DNA of 64,000 nucleotides from Mikania micrantha (lineage: Eukaryota > Streptophyta > Magnoliopsida > Asterales > Asteraceae). The notes beneath the pieces are model-generated. The model ran no database searches. It saw nothing but the letters and a program-made list of their open reading frames with translations, and was not told where the DNA came from. Where the stretch lies: assembly GCA_009363875.1 (NCBI GenBank), contig CM018682.1, positions 58,116,031 to 58,180,030 on the forward strand, written 5' to 3'. Positions 45,590-57,305 of the stretch are shown in pieces. Position 1 is the first letter of the stretch. Each line of letters starts with the position of its first letter. The translations under genes were made by a program, and so were the position numbers.

Positions 45590-46754
45590 TCTTCTATAGT
45601 TGATTTCTTTGAAGGAGATGGAGAATGTCTTATTTCACTTATAATTCTTTATATTTCTTCTGGTGTTGAACATGTTTGTAATTTGATAATATAGTCTTGG
45701 TCTTCCAGAGTATTTGAAATTGGGGTCTTTATCATTTTCTCTTCATGTCTGGTAATAGCCTTGTAATAATCATGTACAGCTTTTGTGTCTGTTTTATTGA
45801 TTGAAAATTTACTCCATCATTTACTTTGACAACGCCTTATTAATAATGGGGGAGATAGTTATGTTGGCTTTTCCTCTTGATAATGATAGGTCCATGAGGA
45901 AATCCATAGAATTCTAAATATACTTAAATATTGTAAAGTATATTCAAAAATTGGAGTTCCTTCTTGTTTAAAATAGTCTGTAAATTTATTAAATGTCGTA
46001 GAAATATCCTTTGGAAAAGCTTCCGGAATAATACCCATATATTGAAACCACTTAATAAACCATCTTGGATAAGTATTTGTAAATTGATCATCAAAATAGA
46101 AAAACCATGAATGATTAAAATTCCTTAACAAAAATGCTTTATCCCAGGCTTCTTGATAATCATAGTAGTTATATTGAGGATATGAGGGAAAATTAGAGAG
46201 AGTTTTTTGAGAGAATGGTTTTGACTTCCACTCTTTAGGAGAAATTACTCTTCTAATTTTTACCTTAGAATAATCAATTTTTGAGGTATCTTGAGAATTA
46301 AAGATATGTTGAATATCAACGAATCCGGTAGCTATAAGTATAGCTTAATAATATTCTCTTGTTTTCTGATCAGTATTATAAAAATGACAATTTCTAGGAT
46401 ATAAATAGTCAATAAGACTAAGAAAACTTTGAGATATTTTTTCAAGTTCTAATAGTTCCAGTATATTTATAATTTTCTGGTTGGGTTTATTGAATATGGG
46501 TTGGATTCTGTTTTAGGGATGAAGGGTGTAGGTGAGGTCTGGGTTAATTTGGAAGGACTGGGATGGGTTATAGATTTGGGTAAAACTATAGTTTGAATAA
46601 TAGAAGCATAAGGAGGTCTGGGTTTAGGAATTGGAGATAAAGGAGCAAATCTATTTATAATAGGCAGTGATGAAGTTTGAGAGGAACATGATAATTGAGG
46701 AGACTTTGATAATCGTTGATTTGTCAGTATAATTTTCTTCGAATCTGAACTCAT
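45590..46754 (-). pseudogene. EPRV-R: ORF2 of unknown function, decayed
   Basis: The ATG at 46754 overlaps the RNase H stop as ATGA, suggesting coupled translation in the ancestral virus. The N-terminal 95 aa are Ser/Pro-rich (46754-46467). After breaks, a second readable part (46131-45859) has Trp-rich aromatic motifs (SWFFYFDDQF, PRWFIKWFQYMGIIPEAFP), and coding-like sequence continues to about 45600. I recognise these aromatic motifs only as typical of the ORF behind RNase H in some endogenous plant pararetroviruses; no viroplasmin motif is visible. Several stops and frameshifts: non-functional. Confidence 0.6.
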
Positions 46755-47035
46755 GTTCCCTGTAAAAATTCTGTTGATAAAAAGTCAGGTAAATAATTGT
46801 TTTCACCTTTTATAAATTCAATTTGAAAATCAAAATTGCTTAATAATGCTTGCCATCTTGCAAAAATTTGTTTAGCAATTAAATTTTTTGTATCTTTTTC
46901 TAAAATATGCTTAGCAGATAAACGGTCAATTCTTAATAAAAAACGTTTCATATATAAATCATCTTCAAATTTTTTAATGCATAAAACAATGCTCAGAATT
47001 TCCTTTTTTTATAGTAGAATAATTCTTTTGTGTAT
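46751..47035 (-). pseudogene. EPRV-R: C-terminal RNase H
   Basis: Contains RIDRLSAKHILEKDTKN, FARWQALL and FEFIKGE-like IEFIKGENNYLPDFLS, the end of RNase H in Caulimoviridae, then the stop at 46751. The other half lies at 55579-55805, 8.5 kb away, because a retrotransposon is inserted. Target duplication CATTC abuts its right end (47036-47040). A broken gene. Confidence 0.8.
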
Positions 47036-47040
47036 CATTC

Positions 47041-49194
47041 TGAGAGGCCCCGAGCCCCGAGAGTCCCCTCGGTTGGCAAAACATCTAACACACAGTCCTT
47101 AAACCATAATTATATTATTATAACAACGGAAATTAAGGCAACGACATAAAATAATATACAGATACTAAACAAACATTAACACATAACCCACATATCTTAT
47201 AGTTCTATAAGATAGCTAGTCTATGCCAGGATAGTCCTCAACGTTTGCCACCAGCCATCCTGTTATCCTTTCTCAAACTATTCAACCTGATATGCATGTA
47301 AAACAAGTCAGCTTTATGCTGGTGAGTTCTAAGTTAAAATCTTTTATAAAAACCTTTATTCATTCATATCATCACATAACATAACATAATTCAAATACAT
47401 GACATACATGTCATCATAACAATAATCATACTGTGAAGAAAACTTTACCATCAACTGCTGACCCGAAGTCAACAGGCTTGTGCAGCACAAGACTCTATAA
47501 CTATCAACTGACGACCGGAAGTCGGCAGGCTTGTATAAATACAAGACTCTATAACTATCAACCCGAAGTTGACAGCTCATGCATGCATAAGACTTTCTCA
47601 ACTGGCGACACACAGTCGACAGACTTGTGTTTCCACAAGACTCTTTAACTATCAACCGAAGTTGACATCTCATACCTGTACAAGACTTCTTTACATACAT
47701 CATTCATATCCATAACATCATTCATTCATACATAACATGGTTTAAATGATTTAAACCATCATAAACATAAACACTTTTCTGCACCACAATGCTCAAATTT
47801 TTGCCGAACCGCAGCCGGGACTTCAAAACCGCATTTCCTACTCGACCTCGGCCGAGACTTTCAAAATCATTTCTTTCTCAACCGCAGTTGAGACTTAACA
47901 CATTCTTTACATCTCATCCGAGATTTTCAAAATCATTTACTTCTCAAACACAGTTGAGACTTAAAACATTCTTTACATGACCAAAGTCGGGTTAAAAATT
48001 ATTTTTCATAAAATAGCTTTATAACATGCATATCAGCCCAAAATGATAAAACATTTAAAATAAGGCTACAAAGAACTCACCTAAGCTTAGTAAGACACAA
48101 TATGCTAGCTTTCTTCCTTTCCTTACTTTCTCACGTTCAGAATAATATCCTATTAATATGGCTATATTATCATTATTATAACCTTATCATGAAGATACTC
48201 AGATTTACGATGACCGCTAGGAACTTCATCCTGTCTTAACTTTCATTCGAAGCTTTGTTTCGAAATTTCTCTTGCACTCATTTTGATCATTTTTATCTCT
48301 GTATTCTTGTTATGCTTTAAGATTACTTATTTGCTCGGCTTAGATAAGTGTATTCTATTATTTAATTAGTTCGTCTTAGGGTGTTGCTAAACTTACTGTA
48401 TAACAACATTGGTTTAAGGCAAACGGAAGCACATACATACTCATACCTAACACAAACCCGACAACACCCATGTAATATCACACAACCATAACCAACCGTG
48501 ATTCAAAACCCTGAGCCAGATCCTATTTACTTGAACTATAGCTACTGGAAGTAAATAATGCCTTTATACGCTGAACGAAACTTCAACTGGTTCAACTCCA
48601 TTAAACCAGATCTACAATCGTAAGATATGTGACAAGATTTCTTGATTACTTTCTTTGCTCGTAAGACATGGAAGTCGATCAGACAGAACTTTGAATTTTT
48701 TAGAAGATCTGGTACTTATCTTCACGCATTAATATCTAATGTTTTTAGTCGGTTGAATTCAAAATATCTTACAATTTTCCAAACCTTCATATTTGTTTGA
48801 ATTACATAATTTAATTTGAAATTTACACTTAGGGCCCTTGAACTTTGAGGTTCTATTTTTAAAACCCCCTTCTACTTTGCTCACATATTTTTAATATTCA
48901 CGAGCTTATATCGTGTTCATACTTTATCGTATAACGGTCCCACTTATATTAATTTGATTGTAATCACTTCGGGAACGTTCATAAAAATTTCGAACCCAAA
49001 AGGTCACAAAAATTTTGCACGTTATTAATAGGCTTTATAATGTGTCCGTACATTATCAGATATTTTTATCATTTATATCATTTATATCATTTTGATCGTG
49101 ATTACTTTACGAACGTTTATATAAATTTTGGACATAAACGGTTACCGAAATTTCGTACGTTTATTATTAGATTGCCAAAATTTCGGTTGTTACA
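47041..49194 (-). repeat. 3' LTR of the chromovirus (2154 bp)
   Basis: Longer copy. It holds about 715 bp (roughly 47320-48030) that are absent from the other LTR; the join there is at 'tttatgc'. That extra part contains a tandem array of paired stems (47430-47690) and repeats of 'cgcagttgagacttaaaac' (47790-47990). Confidence 0.9.
47430..47690. repeat. Tandem hairpin array in chromovirus LTR
   Basis: Four to five units of about 55 bp joined by 'actctataactatcaac'. Each has a stem on CTTGTG...CACAAG (variants CTTGTAT...ATACAAG) and a stem on TCAAC...GTTGA (variants CGAC...GTCG). Arms change between units with pairing kept. Confidence 0.7.
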
Positions 49195-49196
49195 AG

Positions 49197-49215
49197 TCTA
49201 CCCTCCTTTCAATGG
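49197..49215 (-). promoter_or_regulatory. Polypurine tract of the chromovirus
   Basis: Minus strand GAAAGGAGGGTAGACT next to the LTR start TGTAACAACC; fits plus-strand priming. Confidence 0.7.
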
Positions 49216-49234
49216 GTTTCGTCCTCGAAACCTG

Positions 49235-50430
49235 TTACGTTTCAAAAAAATGTGGGTAGAGTCGTTTCATCTTGTCTTCAGTCTCCCATGTATCCTCAGA
49301 TCCTTTTCGGTGTTTCCATTGAACCGTAACTTGTCTAACCGTCTTGTTACGTAATTGTTTTTCTTTCGTGTCAATAATTGTCACCGGTTCTTCTATGTAG
49401 TTTAGCTTTTCATCAACTACAATATCATTTAACGGCACATATGCTACATTATCTGCTAGACATTTTCTCAAGTGTGAAACGTGAAATGTCGGGTGAATTC
49501 CACTCTAATCGGTAGGCTACCTTACCGACCCATGCCATTATTCAAAACGGTCAAATAAATCTCGGACTCAGCTTCCCTCTTTTCCTAAATCGAATAATTC
49601 CTTTCCATGGTGAAACTTTTAACAGCACCTGATCACATACCTCAAACTATATTGGTCTTCGCCTTTTGTCAGCATATGACTTCTGTCGATCCTGTGTAGC
49701 TTTCATTCGTGCTTTAACTAGTTGAAGCTTTTCAGTCAAATCTATTACTGCAGCTTTGCTCCCTACTTCTTTTTGTCCAACTCCTCCCCAACACACAGGT
49801 GTTCTACAACGTCCTCCGTACAACGCCTCGTGTGGTGGCATTCCAATACTAGCATGGTAGCTATTGTTGTACAAGAATTCCACTAGTGGTAAATGATCAT
49901 CCCAACTACCACCAAAATCAATAATACAAGCTCTGAGCATATCCTCTAAGGTTTGGATAGTCCTTTCAGACTTTCATCTGTCTGAAGATGATACACAGTG
50001 TTGATATTGAGTCTTGTGCCCATCGATTCATGAAACTGTTTCCAGAATCTTGAAACAAATCGTGTGTCACGATCGGACACGATAGAAACTGGAACTCCAT
50101 GTCTTGTAATTATTTCTTTCACAAATAATTCAGATAGTTTCTCCGACGTATGAGTCTCATGTATAGGCAAGAAATGAGCACTTTTTGTTAATCGGTATAC
50201 AATCACCCAGATAGCATCATGACGTTTCGCCATGGGAGGTAACTTAGTAATAAAATTCATGGTGATGTGTTCCCACTTCCATTCTGAGACTTCTAAAGGT
50301 TGCACATAACCATAGGGTTTCTGATGTTCAGCCTTTACTTGCGCACATGTCAAACATTTGTTTACGTACTGCATTACATTAAACTTCATACCTGGCCACC
50401 AGTAATCCTTTAAGAGGTCTTGATACATTT
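49235..50430 (-). pseudogene. Chromovirus integrase and C-terminal tail
   Basis: The zinc-binding half starts YQDLLKDYWWPGMK and has CLTC (HHCC type). In the core, the first catalytic Asp is replaced (ITMNF where the family has ITMDF), while SDRDTRFVSRFW keeps the second. The region of the third acidic residue is changed to TDESLKG. The GPY-like/chromodomain-like end (49471-49235) has ILD-type IEEPVTIID and WKHRKGSEDTWETEDKM. Breaks at about 49945 and 49500-49640. Dead enzyme. Confidence 0.85.
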
Positions 50431-50602
50431 TCTTGCACTAGGATGAATAGAATAACGTGACTTATGTGCCTCTTCTAAAAATCATTGACCTGATGTCCCC
50501 GTTTCGCGGAACCCACATTCGACCAAATCGGATCTTAACACCAAATTCATTTTCTTCTAGATTCTTAACTTGACCAAAGATTCTTTCGAATCCAACATTT
50601 TC

Positions 50603-51887
50603 TTACTTCAGACCTTCCTTCTGTGCATCCTTAAGCTCATTCAGGAAATCTGGTGTTATCACCAAACTATAAGACTTAAGTCGTATAATAGGGTGTTCTG
50701 TCTTGTGAGTTAGAGCATCAGCCACCACATTGGCCTTGCCCGGGTGGTACACAATCTCACAGTCATAATCTTTAAGCAGTTCAAGCCATCTTCTTTGTCT
50801 CATATTCAAGTCTTTCTGTTCAAAGAAGTATTTTAGGCTTTTATGATCTGTGTAAATTGTACATTTGAGTCCATATAGATAATGCCTCAAAATTTTTATA
50901 GCAAATACCACAGCAGTCAATTCCAAATCATGTGTTGGATAATTAGCCTCGTGGGTTTTCAATTGTCTTGAGGCATATGCTATCACCTTTTCCCTTTACA
51001 TAAGTACACAACCCAAACCTAGATAAGACGCGTCTGAGTACACAATCATGTCTTCATTACCATCCGACAATGCTAAGATAGGAGCTTCAGTTAATCTCGT
51101 TTTCATATCATCAAAAGATTGAACCTGAGTTGGACCCCAATCGTATTTTACTTCTTTCCTAGTCAATTTCGTCAACTTGGAGAAAATCTTGGACAAATCT
51201 TCTGAGGTAACCTACTAATCCGAGAAAGCTACGAACTTCCATAGGTGTTTTCAGAGGATTCTATTTCATTACTGCTTCTACTTTAGTTGGGTCCACCATT
51301 ATGCCTTTTGGACTAATGACATGACCTAGAAACTGTACTTCTTGTAGCCAAAAGGCACATTTGGAGAACTTGGCATACACCTTTTCTCTTCTTATCTTTT
51401 CAAGTACTTCCCGGATATGACACGCATGGTCACCTTCGTTCTTTGAGTATATCAAAATGTCGTCAATGAACACAATCACTAATCGGTCTAACATAGGTCT
51501 GCACACCCGATTCATCAAATCCATAAACGCCACAGGAGCATTTGTTAACCCGAAAGACATTGCAAGGGACTCATAATGTCCATAATGTGTGCGAAACACT
51601 GTCTTTGGAATGTATTGTTCTCTCACCTTTAGTTGATGATACCCTGATCTGAGAGCTATTTTAGAAAACCAACTTGCCCCTTGCAATCGGTCAAATATAT
51701 CGTCAACCCTTGGTAACGGATACTTATTCTTTATTGTGAGCTTATTCAATTCTCTATAATCAATGAACATTCTCATGCTTCCGTCCTTTTTCTTTACAAA
51801 CAACACTGGTGCACCCCATGGTGACACACTTGGTCGTATAAAACCTTTGTCTAGAAGGTCTTGTAGTTGGGTCATCAATTCTTTCAT
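50603..51887 (-). pseudogene. Chromovirus reverse transcriptase and RNase H
   Basis: RT (51887-51261): FVKKKDGSMRMFIDYRELN, SFGLTNAPVAFMDLMN and catalytic FIDDIL; the Asp of the usual KIDLRSGY is changed to KIALRSGY, which would disable catalysis. RNase H (51196-50603): IVYSDASYLGLGCVLM and YTDHKSLKYFF. Stops or frameshifts lie near 51260-51196 and 50996-50986. Confidence 0.88.
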
Positions 51888-51932
51888 CTCAGTGGGAGCC
51901 AGACGGTACAGTGCCTTGGCGAAAGGTTGAGC

Positions 51933-52820
51933 TCACGGCACAACATCAATTTGGAATTCGATTTCCCAATCAGGTGGAACTCCTTGCAAGTCCTCAAGAA
52001 ACACATCAAGAAAGTTACACACCACGGGTACGTCTTCCAATTCTCTTGCCTTAGCTTCTTTGTCGATAACATAGGCCAGATAAGCCCCACACCCTCGCCG
52101 CATAAATTCACTCACCTTAATCATTGAAATGACTTTAGGCACGTTGAACACTTTATCTCCGTAGATCGTTACTGAACTCCCATTAAGAGCCGTTAAGAAA
52201 ATCATATTTCGTCGACAGACAATGTTAGCCTCATATTTGGCCAACCAATACATGCCCAAGACTACATCAAAACCTCCTAACGTAATCAAAAACAACTTAA
52301 CAGGGAAGCTATGACCTTCTATATCAATGTAACAATCATCATCAATGGATGATGTTATTCTTGTGGATCTACTACGAGCAGTTTCTATGTTAAAAGCATG
52401 TTCTATCTTTTTAACAATGGCACGCGTTTTATCATAAAAAGTAATAGCCACAAAGCTCATACTTGCACCAGAATGAAATAGCACTGAAGCAGGGATATCA
52501 ATAATCAAGAATGTACCTGTTACCATATCAGGGTCTTTGTCTGCCTGACCTTTAGTCATAGTAAAAGCACGAGCTTTTGTCTTTTGCTTCTCACCTTCCT
52601 TGCTACTTTCAGGTTTGTTGGATTCAGTAGTTATTGTCTTTGGTTTAAAGCAATTCTTGCTTATGTGACCGAGTCCACCACAACTGTAACACTTTGCCAA
52701 ACTTGGACAATTATATGAGAAATGTCCAGTTTTTCCACAACAGTAGCACAAAGTAGTCCCCATACGACATTCTACCCCATGTTTCCTTCCACACTTAGTG
52801 CATGTTTCAAATTCTTTCAC
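51933..52820 (-). pseudogene. Chromovirus gag zinc knuckles and protease
   Basis: Two CCHC knuckles, CYCCGKTGHFSYNC and CYSCGGLGHISKNC, are followed by a Lys/Ser-rich linker and an aspartic protease. The active site reads LFHSGAS, with the catalytic Asp replaced by His. GGFDVVLGMYWLAKYEA is the family's conserved segment after the active site. The frame then stops near the RT start. Confidence 0.88.
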
Positions 52821-52924
52821 CCTAGCCTTTTTTATAGGGAGTTCTGATTTAACATTTCTGTTTCTTTTGAATCCAGGTGACCACTTTTGTTTAGTTCCTC
52901 CTTTAATGGTTCAGCTTCAAACAC

Positions 52925-53803
52925 ATCATCTCAGACAATGTCGCTAATCTCTACGGCTGACTCAAAAGTTCTGGGAGCATGCGCCTTCACATGTGTGCGG
53001 ACTCTAGGTGGTAGTCCTTCCACATATAACTTCACTCTGCGTTCCTCCATGTTTATGAAATGGGGAACCGATCTTGACATTTCACTAAATTTTGAAGTAT
53101 ATTGCCGATGATTCATACGTCCAGCTTTCAACGTTAGAAATTCTCACTCGATTTTATCAATTTCATTCTTTGGACAGAAGTGTTTCGTAACTAATTCTTT
53201 TAAATCCTCCCATCTCAAGCCTTCCACATCAACAGCGGTCTTTGATTGCTTGACTGTGTTCCACCAATGTAGAGCTTCTTCAATAAATGAATGAGCTGCA
53301 AATTTCACAGCCTGGTCTGCCCGGCATTCACTGATAGCGATAACCGCCTCCATAGCTGAAATCCAATGGCAGGTGGCCACTGCATATTTCTTACCATCAA
53401 ATGGTGGGGGATTGCACCCTTTAAAAGCCTTATAATCACATCATTTGAGTCCTTTTGCACTTGAACATTTACCTTTAGTATTGATAATCAATACCTCTTT
53501 TTCATCTTGCTCTTTGTAAGAGTTGTCAGTTTTCTCTTTTTCCTTCTTAGCCCCTTCTTTATTAGTTTTTTCTTTGGCTTTAGTTCTGGCTGCAGGTATT
53601 ATGTCCTTTAAAATTTTACGAACTTCATCATATATTGTCTTTACCACCACCGATTCAAGCCTAAGTTCCTCCTCTTCATTTCCTTCTTCAATGTTAACTT
53701 CCATTTTCTCATTATTTGTTGGTACTTCCTTAGTTTGCTTCTTGTTTTTAGGTTGTCGACCTCGTCCTCTACCACATCCACCTCCTCTCTTTTCACCTAC
53801 CAT
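52925..53803 (-). pseudogene. Chromovirus gag, N-terminal part
   Basis: A basic Gly/Arg-rich start (53803) and Lys/Glu-rich linker are followed by the Retrotrans_gag region in pieces: ALHWWNTVKQS and LVTKHFCPKNEIDKIE (53380-53144), then EERRVKLYVEGLPPRVRTHV (53131-52931). At least two frame breaks. Confidence 0.85.
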
Positions 53804-54120
53804 TTTAGTTTTCTATACATATTGCAAACAACCACGTGTCAATCAAGGTAATAATTTAGGACGTAATAGGCATTGTAAATTGTTAATGACGTTGATCAGG
53901 TGTAATTAACTATTTACATCACTTATAGGTTCTAAACATTCCCAATCTTGAACACAATATCTTTCGCAACATCATACTATTTATTCTGCATCTTAAACAT
54001 AACAAAGCTCTAAGGTCATATGCTCGTGGTATCAGGCTATCCTTGACTGGAATTCTTATCATTCTGTCCCATTTTCAGTTTAAGTCCAGGCATTAGGGAT
54101 GACTGGATCTCTCAAAATAT
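53804..54120 (-). other. Leader of the chromovirus between primer site and gag
   Basis: Non-coding sequence between the tRNA primer site and the gag start. No feature seen. Confidence 0.5.
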
Positions 54121-54133
54121 GTCTCTGATACCA
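54121..54133 (-). promoter_or_regulatory. Chromovirus primer-binding site (tRNA-iMet)
   Basis: Minus strand TGGTATCAGAGAC, three bases from the 5' LTR end; matches 11 of 12 bases of the iMet primer site. Confidence 0.8.
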
Positions 54134-54136
54134 ACT

Positions 54137-55573
54137 TGAGAGGCCCCGAGCCCCGGGAGTCCCCTCGGTTGGCAAAGCATCTAACACACAGTCCTTAAAC
54201 TATAATTACATTATTATAGCAGTGGGAATTAAGTTAACAACATAAAATAATATACAGATACAAAACAAACATTAACACATAACCCACATCTCTAATAGTT
54301 CTATAAGATAGCCAGTTTATGCCAGGGTAGCCCTCAACGTATGCCACGAGCCATCTTGTTATCCTTTCTCAAACTATTCAACCTGATATGCATGTAAAAC
54401 AAGTCAGCTTTATGCATATCAACCCAAAATGATAAAACATTAAAAATAGGGCTACAAAGAACTCACCTGAGCTTAGTAAGACACAACTTGCTAGCTTTCT
54501 TCCTTTCCTTACTTTCTCACGTTCAGAATGATATCCTATTAATATGGATATATTATCAAGATTATACCCTTATCATGAAGATGCTAAGATTTACGAGGAC
54601 CGCTCGGAACTTCCGCCTGTCGTAACTTTCATTTGGAGCCTTATTTTGAAATTTCGCTTACACTCATATATTGATCATTTTTATCTCTGCATTCTTGTTA
54701 TGCTTAAAGATTACTTATTTGCTCGGCTTAGATAAGTGTATTCTCTTATTTAATTAGTTCGTCTTAGGGTGTTGCTAAACTTACTGTATAAAAACATTGG
54801 TTTAAGGCAAACGGAAGCAGATACATACTCATACCCAACACAAACCCGACAACACCCATGTAATATCACACAACCATAATCAACCGCTATTCAAAACCCT
54901 GAGCCAGATCCTATTTACTTGAACTATAGCTAGTGGAAGTAAATCTTACCTTTAAACGCTCAACGAAACTTCAACTCGTTCAACTCCCTTAAACTAGATC
55001 TACAATTGTAAGATATATGACATGATGTCTTGATTCATTTCTTTGCTCGTAAGACATGGAAGTCGGTCAGAAAGAACTTTGAATGTTTTAGAAGATCTGG
55101 TACTAATCTTCACGCATTAATATCTAACGTTTTAAGTCGGTTGAATTCAAAATATCTTGCAATTTTCCAAACCGTCATATTTGTTTGAATTACATGATTT
55201 AATTTGAAATTTACACTTAGGGTCCTTGAAATTTGAGGTTCTATTTTTAAAACGCCCTTCTACTTTGCTCACATATTTTTACTATTTACGAGCTTATATC
55301 GTGTTCATACTTTATCGTATAACGGTCCTGCTTATATTAATTTGATTGTAATCACTTTGGGAACGTTCATAAAAATTTCGAACCCAAAAGGTGACAGAAA
55401 TTTTGCACGTTATTAATAGGCTTTATAACGTGTCCGTACATTATTAGACATTTTTATCGTTTATATCATTTTGATCGTAATTACTTTACGAACTTTTATA
55501 TAAATTTTAGACATAAACGGTTACCGAAATTTCGCATGTTTATTATTAGATTGCCAAATTTTTGGTTGTTACA
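54137..55573 (-). repeat. 5' LTR of the chromovirus (1437 bp, internally deleted)
   Basis: Same ends as the left LTR but lacks the hairpin-array part; the flanks of the missing part are joined at 'gctttatgcatatca'. Many single-base differences from the other LTR. Confidence 0.9.
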
Positions 55574-55578
55574 CATTC

Positions 55579-56650
55579 CATGATCCAGAGTAATTTCTAA
55601 CTAATTGTTCTTGGTTATTATCTAATGATTGTTTTAAAATTCCGCCGAATCCTAAATCACTTGCATCTGTTTCGACTATTAATTTAGCATTAGGATGTGG
55701 AATATTTAAGCATGGTAGTTGTTTTATTTTACTTTTAATATGTTTTACTATTTTAGTATGTTCTTGTGACCATAGTTCAGGATTTTTCTTTAATCTATCA
55801 TACAATGGTTTACATATTATTCCTAAGTCTTTGAAAAAGTCATGTATATAGTTAAGACATCCTAAAAATCTTTGTAGTTGCCTTTTATCTTTTATTTCAT
55901 TTGGAAATTTATTAGAAAATTCTAAACTCCTGTTAATTGGTATAATAGTTCCTTGATTAATAATATGTCCTAAAAATCATATTTCAGTTTTAAATAAATT
56001 CATTTTAGTAGGAGAAACTACTAATCCATTTTTATGAATTATATCATAAAATATATTTAGATTTTTAAAATGTTGTTATAAATAATTGGAAAATATTAAA
56101 ACATCATCAATATATACTATTGCAAAGTTTCATATAGTAACAATAGTATCATTCATAATATTTTGAAATTCAGATGGAGCATTTTTTATACCGAAAGGCA
56201 TTACATTCCATTCAAAATGTCCAAATAGAACATTAAAGCCAGTTTTAAATTTGTCCTTTTCAGCAATTTGTATTTGCCAAAATCCTGATTTCATATTAAA
56301 TTTTGCAAATATTTTAGCGTCATTTATCTTTTTTAATAAATCTCTTTTTTTATTTGGTATAAGATATCTTATCCATTTTAAAAATTTATTTAATGGTTTA
56401 TAATTTATTACTAATCTAGGAGATCCTCTTTCTATTTCAACACTATTATTGACATAAAAGGCAGAACATGACCAGGGAGATTTAGAGGGTCTAATTAATT
56501 TTTTATCTAATAATTATGTTATTTCTTTTTTACAATGTTCTTCTAATTCTTGATTCATATGAATTGATTTAGACTTTATAGGTATCTCCTTTTCATTAAA
56601 ATTTTTTATATAGGGCAAAGTCACAATGTGTTGTTTTCTTTGCTAGAAAG
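55579..56650 (-). pseudogene. EPRV-R: reverse transcriptase and N-terminal RNase H
   Basis: Readable parts on the minus strand: VYIDDV at about 56116-56100 (catalytic YIDD), a GxFEWNV-like segment near 56210, and RNase H from 55805 with IPHPNAKLIVETDASDLGFGG, where ETDASD holds the first catalytic Asp. Many stops and frameshifts in between. The rest of RNase H is at 46751-47035. The order and motifs are Caulimoviridae, but the RNase H end is of the petu-/florendo-/solendovirus-like type, unlike EPRV-L. Confidence 0.8.
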
Positions 56651-57047
56651 CATTAGGTATATTTGAACATACATTATTTTTAAAATTATTTTCAATATTT
56701 TTTATTTTTTTATAATATTAATATCATTTAATTGATTTTTTATTCTTTCATTTTTTATTTCATTAATTAAAAATTCGTTTTGTTTTTCTTTTAAACTTAT
56801 CATATTTATTTGCTTAGTTAATATTGGTTTAATAAATTCAAAAATTATTTCTTTATTTAAAATCTTTGTACTAATTCCTTTGCTGTTAATAGTAAATGGA
56901 TATAGTTATGTAATAAAAGGTGTTCCTAAAATTATTTGAGAAGTTAATTTTTTTACTAAGATTAACTGAGTTTTATAGCAATAATTTTCTTTACATATAT
57001 GTATATTAGATAATTTGTAATTTATTATAAGCCTTGATCCACTTGCA

Positions 57048-57305
57048 TTAGATAATCTGTAAGAAGTTTTTTTCATAATATTTGGTAGGTATTATTCCTT
57101 CTTGAATACAATTCATATAAGCCCCACTATCTATTAAGGCTGTTATTGTTATTCGAAATTCATTGTTCACTATTATATATAATTTGGTATACCATTTTTG
57201 ATAATTTAATTCTTTCAAGATATTAATATTATTTGTTTCTTCATCACTATTATTTTCTTCACTCCTCATAGTTGCTTTTCCTTTTTCTATATTTTTAATT
57301 TGCAT
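57048..57305 (-). pseudogene. EPRV-R: aspartic protease fragment
   Basis: The frame contains TALIDSGAYMNCI, with the retropepsin-type Asp-Ser-Gly, preceded by YIIVNNEF. It lies between the coat protein and RT regions, as in caulimovirid polyproteins. About 85 aa remain in one frame; 56650-57047 continues the protease-to-RT linker with stops. Confidence 0.7.

Larger units (their letters stand above)
47041..55573 (-). mobile_element. Tekay/Del-type chromovirus, decayed, inside EPRV-R
   Basis: Full-length insertion: LTRs 47041-49194 and 54137-55573 start TGAGAGGCCCC and end GTTGTTACA, with the 5-bp target duplication CATTC at 47036-47040 and 55574-55578. The minus-strand order is gag, protease, RT, RNase H, integrase, C-terminal chromodomain-like tail. 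All frames are broken. The two LTRs differ in many positions and by a 0.7-kb indel, so it is much older than the element at 7378. Confidence 0.93.
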
